Shown: piece by piece, positions 1 through 6,272 of the stretch
Layout of the letters: the number at the start of each line of letters is the position of its first letter
How positions within the stretch are numbered: the stretch's first letter is position 1
Source: a bacterium
GTDB lineage: Bacteria > Spirochaetota > Spirochaetia > JABEVK01
Length of the DNA: 10,031 bases
Reading direction: 5' to 3'
NCBI GenBank assembly: GCA_021782055.1
Contig: JAJXVP010000086.1
Coordinates: 1 to 10,031 of the forward strand
The notes under the pieces: model-generated
Seen by the model: the letters and a program-made list of their open reading frames with translations, nothing else
Databases searched by the model: none
Told to the model about the DNA's origin: nothing
Translations under genes and position numbers: made by a program

Positions 1-859
1 GGTGCTCGTTGAGGACACCTTGAATCATATAAGGAAGGATGTAGCCCCACTCGAGTTGCCGCGATAGGGGGAGGTAAAAGTCCTGAATTACCTGCAAAAC
101 AGGGCGAACCGAATATTTTGGATTTTTCAAAAACGTCAATAGCAACTCGACCGGACAGTTCCCTGGCCCGCGACCAATCCCGTAGATCGAGGCATCAAGC
201 ATATTGGCGTTGTCGATGACTGCCTGAATCGTATTGGCAAAGGCCAGTTGGCGGTTGTTATGCGTGTGAATTCCAATTGTTTTGCCGGGACAGAAGTGCT
301 GGTATTTTTTTACTAAGAAGGTAATGTCTTCGGAGTACATATTTCCGTAGGAATCCACGACGTAAACACACGGAATTTCGGAACGGCTGACTTCGATCAA
401 GGCCTCGTCGATTTCTCGTTCCAAATTGGTCGAGACCGCCATCAAATTGAGGGTCGTCTCATAACCTTTGGCCTGAATTTTTTGGGCTAAAGCGATGCCT
501 TTCGAGACATCTTTCACATAGCAGGCAACACGGATCATATCGAAAATGGAATCGTTCACGGGGAGGATATCTTCATCTTCCACACGGCCAATATCCACCA
601 TACAGGCCAGTTTAGAGGAATCCTTAAGGTCTCCCAAGACTCTTTTGACGTCTTCGTCGGCGCAAAACCGCCATTTTCCGAACTCCTCGACATTGAACAT
701 TTTTTTACTGGCTTTGTAGCCTAGCTCGATATAATCGACCCCGGCGGCACACAAGGCTTGGTACGAGGCCTTTACCAGGTCATCGCTGAATTGCCATTTG
801 TTAATAAGCCCGCCATCACGGATTGAACAATCAAGGACTTTAAGTTCGGGTCGATACAT
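1..859 (-). CDS. DRE-TIM metallolyase (HMGL-like / 4-hydroxy-2-oxovalerate aldolase-type) protein, 3' end outside window
   Basis: The reading frame stays open for 286 codons from ATG at 857-859 (minus) to the left edge, so the C-terminus is missing. It begins MYRPELKVLD and contains the family signature SIRDGG (R14, D15), the metal-binding HTHNN (H198, H200) and GIGRGPGN (227-234). These define the HMGL-like TIM barrel that catalyses metal-dependent aldol or retro-aldol chemistry on 2-oxo acids. The DGG and HxHxN features resemble 4-hydroxy-2-oxovalerate aldolase more than homocitrate or isopropylmalate synthase. No acetaldehyde dehydrogenase partner is visible, so a catechol meta-cleavage role is not supported. 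Similar stand-alone aldolase-domain proteins, as I recall, occur in Treponema and Leptospira. The start is backed by AGGAG seven bases upstream. It is transcribed divergently from the lipoprotein gene at 992. The family is secure; the substrate is unknown. Confidence 0.85.
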   Translation of the reverse strand, partial: MYRPELKVLDCSIRDGGLINKWQFSDDLVKASYQALCAAGVDYIELGYKASKKMFNVEEFGKWRFCADEDVKRVLGDLKDSSKLACMVDIGRVEDEDILPVNDSIFDMIRVACYVKDVSKGIALAQKIQAKGYETTLNLMAVSTNLEREIDEALIEVSRSEIPCVYVVDSYGNMYSEDITFLVKKYQHFCPGKTIGIHTHNNRQLAFANTIQAVIDNANMLDASIYGIGRGPGNCPVELLLTFLKNPKYSVRPVLQVIQDFYLPLSRQLEWGYILPYMIQGVLNEH

Positions 860-877
860 GAAAATCTCCTAGGTCAT

Positions 878-905
878 TTTTTACCGAAAGTTCCCAGGTA
901 ATCAA
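878..905 (-). promoter_or_regulatory. Candidate housekeeping promoter of the aldolase gene
   Basis: On the minus strand TTGATT (900-905) and TAAAAA (878-883) are separated by 16 nt and lie just upstream of the aldolase SD and ATG. The -10 match is poor and the leader would be short. A GGGAAC (minus, 890-895) lies between the boxes and mirrors the GGGAAC on the plus strand at 933-938. Low confidence, based on position and partial consensus only. Confidence 0.28.
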
Positions 906-914
906 CCCATGGCC

Positions 915-959
915 AAAAAAAAACTGAATTTTGGGAACCAGAACGATTTAGGCGGCTAC
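915..959 (+). promoter_or_regulatory. Candidate ECF-type promoter of the lipoprotein-Spy-sigma operon
   Basis: Upstream of the ATG at 992 the sequence reads A9 (915-923), TTTGGGAAC (930-938), AACG (942-945), then CTAC (956-959). GGAAC is the classic -35 core of many ECF sigma promoters, and an A-tract about ten bases upstream of it fits an UP-like element. The same TTTGGGAACNNNAACG string lies upstream of the minus-strand lipoprotein gene starting at 7211. The operon encodes an ECF sigma factor, so autoregulation is an attractive inference. The -10 element is not convincing. Confidence 0.35.
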
Positions 960-991
960 TTACGGGTATCTCGAACTTCAGGAGGCCTGCT

Positions 992-2479
992 ATGACAAAA
1001 AATCCAAACGTTTTGCCCCTCGTGGCAAGTTTGGCGGCACTATTGTTTTTTTCGTGCCAATCTCCGACCGCGTCGACTCCGACTGCACGTGACGTTTCCA
1101 CAGACATGGCGAGTTTAGGTGCCGATCTTTCGGTGAACCAAACGACAGCCATACAAACGTCGATGATCGACGAAACCACCTCGACGGTAGATTCCAGTAC
1201 AACCGCTTCTCTTGCCCCCTCGCGAGTTGTTGGTTCTGCAACGATAGCTGTGACGGTAAGCCATACGGTAACGACGCCGGTTTCTGCCTCGTCGACACTA
1301 TTCCTTAGCGGCGACGTGGCTCAGGTCACGCGAAGTTGGACCTCCTGGAATGGCAATGTGAACTCAGATGTCATCACACGACCGCACATTCCTTTTGAGG
1401 CTGTTGACTATCAAGGAACGCCCACGTACCAGCCTGTAGCCAGTACGAGCATTTCGACAACGGGGATCAGTGCTGTTTTTTCGCAAGGAATATGGACCCT
1501 AACAGGCAGTGAAGTAAAATCGGTGAATGGCATTCCCTTGTCGACGGTAACCTACACTTGGTTCTATCAATGGGACAGCGTCAATCAGCGCGCCGAACTG
1601 TTACGAATGGTCATCGCAGGGGAACAGGTGGGGCCTTATACGGGCAAAGTTAAGTTGAATACCGAGATTTGGTATACCTACAATGCCACCAGCAAAAAAG
1701 ATCAAGAATTCGTACGGGTGGTAGATTTTGTTCCTTCTGGCGGGGTAACTCCTCTTAAACGCCTGGTTTATGCGACCAATCTTCAGGCCTCCGTGCTAGG
1801 CGCTTCGGCTACCTTGCCCACACTCTGGGACTCTTCGCTTTCTACAGGGACGACAGCGACTACCTTGACGATGCTGCCGACTGTAGCACCACTAAGCACG
1901 TCCACGACAAACCCAACAACGATCGATCTTTGGTACTATTCTGACCCTAGTGTTCCCCTGACAAGTTTAAATCCTGTCTATTCTGGGACAAGTTTAGCCA
2001 CGTACCCCAAATGGGATGTTGCCCGGTGGATGGGGGTTGTGTTGCAGGAAAACTCCCCCCGAATAGCGGATTGGTACAAACCCATCGCCACAACAGGGGT
2101 ATTTTTAGGAAATTACACCAGGCGTTTTGAAGTCACAACCTCGCAAAATAGCTCTTCAAGAGCGGTCTACTCTTTGACCGATGGGGTTACCGAAGTGAAT
2201 ATGGTGGCATCACAGGTCTACGCCAGTTCGTCTGGGGGAACCCTCACAACCACAAGAAAGTTTTCTGATGGCATCACCTCGACCGTAACGATTACCCCGC
2301 AATATTCCGCGTCAGATGCAATTACAGGGTACGTCATTGTGCGTGGAACAACAACCTATACTGTTCAGTTTACCACTTACGATGCGGGTGGTGAGCTCAC
2401 CGGTCTGACCGTGACGAACTCGACAACGAACAAAACAACTAGTTACACTGAGACTAACGGCGTATGGACTGCTAGCTAA
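992..2479 (+). CDS. Ser/Thr-rich predicted lipoprotein of unknown function
   Basis: A 495-residue protein with ATG and a strong AGGAGG (980-985) six bases upstream. The N-terminus is a lipoprotein signal peptide: a Lys at position 3, a hydrophobic core and the lipobox FFSC with Cys22 as the predicted acylated residue. FFSC is loose by E. coli rules but acceptable in spirochaetes. The mature protein is very rich in Thr, Ser and Val. It begins with a low-complexity Ser/Thr linker (about 23-80) and continues as alternating polar/hydrophobic segments typical of all-beta extracellular proteins, with several Trp-containing strands (for example around 112-122 and 185-195). The last 130 residues look like repeated beta-hairpin units with TTT-rich strands. 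I recognise no known family. It is first in a same-strand run followed by a Spy-like protein, an ECF sigma factor and a one-TM protein, so it may be a target or sensor of that stress system. Confidence 0.8.
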   Translation: MTKNPNVLPLVASLAALLFFSCQSPTASTPTARDVSTDMASLGADLSVNQTTAIQTSMIDETTSTVDSSTTASLAPSRVVGSATIAVTVSHTVTTPVSASSTLFLSGDVAQVTRSWTSWNGNVNSDVITRPHIPFEAVDYQGTPTYQPVASTSISTTGISAVFSQGIWTLTGSEVKSVNGIPLSTVTYTWFYQWDSVNQRAELLRMVIAGEQVGPYTGKVKLNTEIWYTYNATSKKDQEFVRVVDFVPSGGVTPLKRLVYATNLQASVLGASATLPTLWDSSLSTGTTATTLTMLPTVAPLSTSTTNPTTIDLWYYSDPSVPLTSLNPVYSGTSLATYPKWDVARWMGVVLQENSPRIADWYKPIATTGVFLGNYTRRFEVTTSQNSSSRAVYSLTDGVTEVNMVASQVYASSSGGTLTTTRKFSDGITSTVTITPQYSASDAITGYVIVRGTTTYTVQFTTYDAGGELTGLTVTNSTTNKTTSYTETNGVWTAS

Positions 2480-2487
2480 CCCGAAAT

Positions 2488-2500
2488 CATGGCGGCCATG
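2488..2500. repeat. Short perfect palindrome just before the Spy-like gene
   Basis: CATGGC-G-GCCATG is a perfect inverted repeat centred on one base. It lies between the lipoprotein stop (2477-2479) and the AAGGA ribosome site (2501-2505) of the next gene. As RNA it could form a five-bp stem with a three-base loop next to the SD. It could also be chance. Confidence 0.4.
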
Positions 2501-2511
2501 AAGGAAACAAA

Positions 2512-2958
2512 GTGAAATTATTCATTTTAGGTTTAATGATCGGTTTAAGTTCACCAGTCTTTGCTCAACAGAGTCCCGAAGCGATTCTTAGCAATTTTTA
2601 TCTTCCGGATGACAAAATTCAGGTCATTCAGGCAATAATCGATAAGAACCAGCAGCAGTTGCAAGACGATCGAGCAGATATAGCCGAAGCTCAAGCAGAA
2701 CTTGCCGCTCAAATGTACAAAACCAATCCTGATTGGCCCGCCATTGAAAAAATTCTTCATAGAGCTTTACAAGGGGAGTATAGAGCTCGCTTGATTTTGA
2801 TTCAAAGGACCTTTGAAGTAAAGAAGCAGCTGGGACGCGACACTTGGGTACAGCTTTTTAAAGCCCGACGAGCTCTGCAACAAATAACCAAGCGAGGGGA
2901 GCGGCCCCTGGATTTTACTTCGTGGCGACTTATACGGTTGCTTCGCGAATTTCGCTGA
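2512..2958 (+). CDS. Spy/CpxP-like periplasmic protein (heavy-metal-resistance/LTXXQ type)
   Basis: A 148-residue protein with a GTG start preceded by AAGGA (2501-2505) six bases upstream. Residues 1-18 form a classic Sec signal peptide ending in VFA before QQ. The mature part is almost all helical and highly charged: a long helix (about 33-70) rich in Gln, Asp and Ala, a break at NPDW (72-75), then a second amphipathic helix (about 76-122) rich in Arg and Lys. Length, export and the hairpin of long helices fit the Spy/CpxP/ZraP group of periplasmic chaperone or metal-sensing proteins, which often sit beside ECF sigma factors. No His/Cys metal-binding cluster is visible, so metal binding is not supported directly. 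The sigma gene follows at once. The likely role is as a periplasmic chaperone or sensor input for that sigma system. Family assignment rests on pattern rather than on a diagnostic motif. Confidence 0.68.
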   Translation: MKLFILGLMIGLSSPVFAQQSPEAILSNFYLPDDKIQVIQAIIDKNQQQLQDDRADIAEAQAELAAQMYKTNPDWPAIEKILHRALQGEYRARLILIQRTFEVKKQLGRDTWVQLFKARRALQQITKRGERPLDFTSWRLIRLLREFR

Positions 2959-2978
2959 AGCGGGAACACCAATTCTCG

Positions 2979-3554
2979 ATGGAAAGCGACGAGGTTCTAA
3001 GACAAAAGTTCGTCGAAAAGGGCGATCAGGCCGCTTTTGAAGAAATCGTTCGCCGGTACCTCGGTTTTATTAGGCGCCAAATGGCGGTGCAACTTTGGAG
3101 CGACCGTGACTTGGCTCAAGATGCGGAGCAAGAAGTTTTGTGGAAACTCTTTAATATCTTAAAAAATTTTCAATCAGAGTCAAGTCTGGCCGCCTTTATC
3201 AGTGGAATTTGCCGCCATACGGTGTGGCAATTGTTAAGGAGTCGCGGACGGCGCTGGCAAAGAGAGCAGAGCTGGTTTGTGGAAAGTGAAGTTTTACAAA
3301 CCACGAAAGAGGCCGAAGCTGACCCCCTGCATTCTTTAGTCGGGCAAGCCCATAAGCAAGAAATCTGGGATATCCTTGGCCAGGTACCTGAGCCAGACCG
3401 TTCCCTATTGTACCTTAAAGAGGGTGAAGGCTTGGAAGTGAGAGAGCTGGCTAAGATTTTTGGCGTGCCTGAAGGAACTGTCAAAAGCAAATTGGCGCGG
3501 GCCAGGAAAAAATTTCGAGACCTTTGGGAGGTGTCCAATGAATCCTTCAAATGA
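2979..3554 (+). CDS. ECF-type RNA polymerase sigma factor (sigma-70 family)
   Basis: A 191-residue sigma factor. Region 2 spans roughly residues 5-97: the DLAQDAEQEVLWKLF stretch is region 2.2 and SSLAAFISGICRHTVWQLLRS covers 2.3-2.4. Region 4 spans about 130-185, with PEPDRSLLYLKEGEGL followed by the helix-turn-helix VRELAKIFGVPEGTVKSKLARARK. Regions 1 and 3 are absent, which defines the ECF group. I chose ATG 2979 because MESDEVLRQKFVEKGD matches the usual ECF N-terminus. A GTG at 2922 would add 19 residues inside the preceding gene and has no better ribosome site. The true start has only a weak GGGA upstream, so coupling to the preceding gene is likely. It follows the Spy-like gene by 20 nt and overlaps the next gene by 17 nt. 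It probably directs transcription of an envelope-stress regulon. Confidence 0.92.
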   Translation: MESDEVLRQKFVEKGDQAAFEEIVRRYLGFIRRQMAVQLWSDRDLAQDAEQEVLWKLFNILKNFQSESSLAAFISGICRHTVWQLLRSRGRRWQREQSWFVESEVLQTTKEAEADPLHSLVGQAHKQEIWDILGQVPEPDRSLLYLKEGEGLEVRELAKIFGVPEGTVKSKLARARKKFRDLWEVSNESFK

Positions 3555-3876
3555 ACAATTTCCCTGGGGACCTTTACTGAAAGAAGGGGCAGAAGCGAGA
3601 GTGTCACAGCAAAACCCTGACTTTCAAGCTGTCTACAATCGACAAAAACACAAAAAGATTTGGGGTGGTTTGGGCTTAGTTGCCGCAGGATTCATCCTGC
3701 TCCTCGGAGGCGGCCGAGCTTGGCAACAATATAAAGAAGATCAAGAATTTCAAGAAACGGTTAAAAGCTATGTTCAAGAAGTGATCCCCCTTGAGGCCCC
3801 TTCTTGGAATACCAGTTCGACGGAATGGAAGTTTTCACGAACGTTGTTGTCGAGCGATGACTCTGATGATCTTTAG
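3538..3876 (+). CDS. Small single-TM protein, candidate anti-sigma factor
   Basis: A 112-residue protein starting at ATG 3538 with GGGAGG (3526-3531) upstream, inside the last codons of the sigma gene (17-nt overlap). The same frame is open further upstream, but the strong SD and the typical sigma/anti-sigma overlap favour this start. A cytoplasmic N-terminal segment of about 40 residues is followed by one membrane helix (about 41-60, IWGGLGLVAAGFILLLGGG). The C-terminal portion (about 61-112) is acidic and would be periplasmic, ending SSDDSDDL. The order sigma then overlapping one-TM protein is the standard arrangement for a membrane anti-sigma factor. However, there is no zinc-binding HxxxCxxC motif of the ZAS class, and the cytoplasmic domain is very short. 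The anti-sigma role is therefore inferred from context. It could instead be a membrane accessory protein of the Spy-like/sigma pair. Confidence 0.75.
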   Translation: MNPSNEQFPWGPLLKEGAEARVSQQNPDFQAVYNRQKHKKIWGGLGLVAAGFILLLGGGRAWQQYKEDQEFQETVKSYVQEVIPLEAPSWNTSSTEWKFSRTLLSSDDSDDL

Positions 3877-3880
3877 GTGT

Positions 3881-3894
3881 TGGGCTACAGCCCA
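3881..3894 (+). other. Small GC hairpin after the candidate anti-sigma gene
   Basis: TGGGC-TACA-GCCCA forms a five-bp GC-rich stem with a four-base loop, five bases after the stop at 3874-3876. No U-tract follows (a C9 run comes next), so it is not a standard intrinsic terminator. It might be an mRNA 3'-end stabiliser or part of a factor-dependent stop. Confidence 0.4.
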
Positions 3895-3904
3895 GCAGAC
3901 CTTA

Positions 3905-3913
3905 CCCCCCCCC
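3905..3913. repeat. Homopolymeric C9 tract upstream of the cyclase gene
   Basis: Nine consecutive C residues lie in the 99-nt gap between the candidate anti-sigma gene and the cyclase, about 24 nt upstream of a possible -10 (TAAAAT, 3937-3942). Homopolymeric G/C runs of this length can slip during replication. In Treponema pallidum, poly-G runs near promoters have been linked to expression changes. Here only the tract is seen; variability is not. Confidence 0.75.
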
Positions 3914-3936
3914 TATCAATCTCGTGGTTAATACAT

Positions 3937-3971
3937 TAAAATGATTCAAAATCTGTAAGGCAAAGGAGGGG
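3937..3971 (+). promoter_or_regulatory. Possible -10 box and strong ribosome site of the adenylate cyclase gene
   Basis: TAAAAT at 3937-3942 is a reasonable -10, but the region 17 nt upstream (TATCAA, 3914-3919) is a weak -35. AAAGGAGGGG at 3962-3971 is an excellent Shine-Dalgarno sequence four bases before ATG 3976. The cyclase could start its own transcript here or be read through from the sigma operon. Confidence 0.35.
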
Positions 3972-3975
3972 TTTT

Positions 3976-5277
3976 ATGGCCCTGAGAAAAAGGCTGCCGT
4001 TGTATACCTTTCTTGCGGTATTTTTTTCGATTATTGCGGTGGGTGGGTTACTCATGCCAATCCTTCTTAATGGGATTGAAAAGTACTACCTTGCTCTTCA
4101 GGCTGAAGTGAATACCCGACAAGCGGTGGCAATGGCCAAGTTTATCGAAGCTCGGGTTCAAGACGGCGAGAGTCGAGAGATGATTTTGAAAGATTTTGAG
4201 GCCAGTATTGTCGGAACCAATGTTAACCGAGGCTTCGTCTGTTTAGTTGACCAAAAAACAGCCAGATTTCTGTGTCATCCTGACCCTCAGTTGATAGGAA
4301 AGCCCATTGCTCTTCGTCATGCGTTCTACGATACAACTTTCACGCGTCATCATTTAATTCCGTGGTCACAAGCGATAAAAGATCCCCATAGCACTTCGGG
4401 TCTTTTGCTCTTTAACCATCTAAAGTCCGAAGAAGTCGTCCATTCGCAGGTAATTCCGAGTTTGGGTTGGGTCGTCAACTCTCATGAAAACACAGCACGA
4501 ATTCGTGCCGAATTAAGAAAGATTCGTTGGGTTATCTTATATGGTTCCATTATTTTCGCGTTTCTTTTGGCCTTTCCTATTTCTTTAGCGGTTCGGACGG
4601 TAAGTAGAAGGTATGAACGGCAAATCGAAGCCAGCAATATCTTAATTGCCGAAGAACAAGAAAAGGCCGATAACTTGCTCCTATCGATTTTACCCGCTTC
4701 GATCGCTCAACAGATGAAAGACGGAGCCACGACCATCGTTGACCACTTTAATCCCGTCGCTGTTCTATTTTGTGATATTGTCAATTTTACCCCTTATGCC
4801 GCCAAAACAACACCTGAAAAGTTGGTTCGCTTACTCAATGCCATTTTTACACGGTTTGATACCCTAGCGGAAAAGCATGGGGTCGAAAAAATAAAAACCA
4901 TTGGTGACGCTTATATGGCGGTGGCGGACTTAACCATCCCCGTGGAGGATCCCGCCGACCGTGCGGTAAAGATGGGGCTGGATATGATCGAAGCTGTCCA
5001 AAATTTGGGTCTCAATGTTCAGATTAGGGTAGGCATCCACCTAGGACCTGTGGTCGCTGGTGTTATAGGGGTGACGAAGTTTAGTTATGACCTTTGGGGT
5101 GATACGGTGAATACCGCAGCTCGCTTGGAATCAAGCGGTGTACCGGGACAGATTCACATCAGTGATTCGGTCAAGCAGGCCTTGAAGGGTGACTATCGCG
5201 CAGAGTATCGTGGTGAAACTCAGCTGAAAGGAAAGGGAGTTTTAAAAACGTGGCTTGTCAGCAGGCCAGAGGCTTAA
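3976..5277 (+). CDS. Membrane-bound class III adenylate cyclase with extracytoplasmic sensor domain
   Basis: A 433-residue protein that should make cAMP from ATP at the inner membrane. TM1 is about 8-32 and TM2 about 184-206. Between them lies a periplasmic region of about 150 residues of the Cache kind (GFVCLVDQKTARFLCHPDP near 86-104 and GWVVNSHE near 164-171). A coiled linker (about 211-248) leads to the class III catalytic domain (about 255-430). The metal ligands D267 (LFCDIVNFT) and D311 (GDAYM) are present. So are the purine-specificity residues K307 (EKIKTIG) and D372 (YDLWGD), which indicate adenine rather than guanine, and the transition-state N379 and R383. All catalytic residues are intact, so it should work as a homodimer. 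It is followed 32 nt later by an exported amidase-like protein on the same strand, suggesting an envelope signal as input. The ligand cannot be told from the sequence. Confidence 0.93.
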   Translation: MALRKRLPLYTFLAVFFSIIAVGGLLMPILLNGIEKYYLALQAEVNTRQAVAMAKFIEARVQDGESREMILKDFEASIVGTNVNRGFVCLVDQKTARFLCHPDPQLIGKPIALRHAFYDTTFTRHHLIPWSQAIKDPHSTSGLLLFNHLKSEEVVHSQVIPSLGWVVNSHENTARIRAELRKIRWVILYGSIIFAFLLAFPISLAVRTVSRRYERQIEASNILIAEEQEKADNLLLSILPASIAQQMKDGATTIVDHFNPVAVLFCDIVNFTPYAAKTTPEKLVRLLNAIFTRFDTLAEKHGVEKIKTIGDAYMAVADLTIPVEDPADRAVKMGLDMIEAVQNLGLNVQIRVGIHLGPVVAGVIGVTKFSYDLWGDTVNTAARLESSGVPGQIHISDSVKQALKGDYRAEYRGETQLKGKGVLKTWLVSRPEA

Positions 5278-5309
5278 GTTGACTCGCTGATTTGTCGAAC
5301 CTCTAAAGG

Positions 5310-6260
5310 ATGGCCAAATACCCCCTCTTTGTTGTGCTTTTAGGAGTCTTGGCAGGTGCTTCTGGTTATGCCGATGAGTGCCGCTTAACCTCGTTAGAGA
5401 TGTCAAGTTCTCAGGTGGTCGTTCAGGCTACCAGCCGACCTCAGTTTCAAGAGCTGGATTTTCCACAAAAGGGGCTGCTCTGTCACGAGTTGGTCTTTCC
5501 TAAAACGGTGTTAGCTTTACCAAATAGGTCCGAGCAAGGACTGTCAGCAACCCTACGCTCCATCGAGGTGGTACAGTTTTCTGCGCACCCCGATGTCGTT
5601 CATATTGTCTTAAAACAGACGATCAGACCCCGCTATACAGTTGTTGTGGAGCCGCAAGGCCAACAATTCCGCCTAACCATCACGTGGTCTAATTCGACGA
5701 ATCCTGTCATTGGTAAGAATCAGACTCGACCTTTCAAGGTTTTTTTGGACGTAGGACATGGGGGGTATGACCCCGGAGGCACAGGGCCTGCTGGCTTGCC
5801 GGAATCGTTTGTGAACCTTGATGTTGCTCAAAGAGTGGCCGCCATCCTTAAACGCAAGGGGTTTGCGGTGGCTATGGATCGTACTAGTGACCACTTTGTC
5901 AGTCTTCCTGACCGAGTAAAGCTTGCTGACGACTCTCATTGCCAATTATTTGTGGGCTTATACTGCAATGCTTCACGAAACCGTTCCATGCATGGAACAA
6001 CAACTTACTTTTATCACCCCGTGGCGAAGAAATTTGCTTGGCACTTGTGCAACGTCGTCGCTCGCGACCTTGGCCTTGCCGATAACGGCGCGGTTTTTGA
6101 CAACCTCTACGTGATCAAACATACGTCTGATACCTTTCCCGCCGTTATCATCGAATATGCGTTTATCTCGAACTTTCACGAAGAAGCCTTATTGGCTGAT
6201 CACCACTTTCGGGATAAGATTGCCCAAGCGGTAGCACAGGCCATTATGACCTACCGCTAA
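5310..6260 (+). CDS. Exported N-acetylmuramoyl-L-alanine amidase family protein (AMIN-like + Amidase_3) with altered zinc site
   Basis: A 316-residue protein. Residues 1-21 are a Sec signal peptide (cut after GYA). Residues 24-127 form a beta-rich AMIN-like domain that would bind peptidoglycan. Residues 142-316 are Amidase_3, which cleaves the MurNAc-L-Ala bond. Zinc ligands H150 (DVGHGGYDPG) and E165 (PESFVNLD) and the catalytic E282 (AVIIEYAFISN) are present. The third zinc ligand, normally His in a motif such as SIHANA, is Tyr218 (VGLYCNAS). The fold is complete and the rest of the domain well kept, so this is not a decayed gene. It may have changed zinc chemistry or be a non-catalytic binding or regulatory version. 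ATG 5310 is forced by an in-frame TAA at 5304-5306. AAAGG directly abuts the ATG, an unusually short spacing. It lies between the cyclase and a 40-residue membrane protein. Confidence 0.87.
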   Translation: MAKYPLFVVLLGVLAGASGYADECRLTSLEMSSSQVVVQATSRPQFQELDFPQKGLLCHELVFPKTVLALPNRSEQGLSATLRSIEVVQFSAHPDVVHIVLKQTIRPRYTVVVEPQGQQFRLTITWSNSTNPVIGKNQTRPFKVFLDVGHGGYDPGGTGPAGLPESFVNLDVAQRVAAILKRKGFAVAMDRTSDHFVSLPDRVKLADDSHCQLFVGLYCNASRNRSMHGTTTYFYHPVAKKFAWHLCNVVARDLGLADNGAVFDNLYVIKHTSDTFPAVIIEYAFISNFHEEALLADHHFRDKIAQAVAQAIMTYR

Positions 6261-6272
6261 GCAGGGGGAGAC

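Noticed and set aside
990..1298. Minus-strand ORFs of about 100 codons over the 992 lipoprotein and the 860-991 gap
   Set aside because: Shadow frames of a clear lipoprotein gene; no signal, domain or ribosome site.
2922..2978. GTG 2922 as start of the sigma factor gene
   Set aside because: The 19 extra residues lie inside the preceding gene, do not resemble an ECF N-terminus and have no better ribosome site than ATG 2979.
3460..3537. Upstream start for the candidate anti-sigma gene
   Set aside because: It would run 95 nt within the helix-turn-helix coding part of the sigma gene; ATG 3538 has GGGAGG at good spacing.
3881..3894. Hairpin after the candidate anti-sigma gene as intrinsic terminator
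   Set aside because: No T-run follows on the plus strand and the stem is only five bp.
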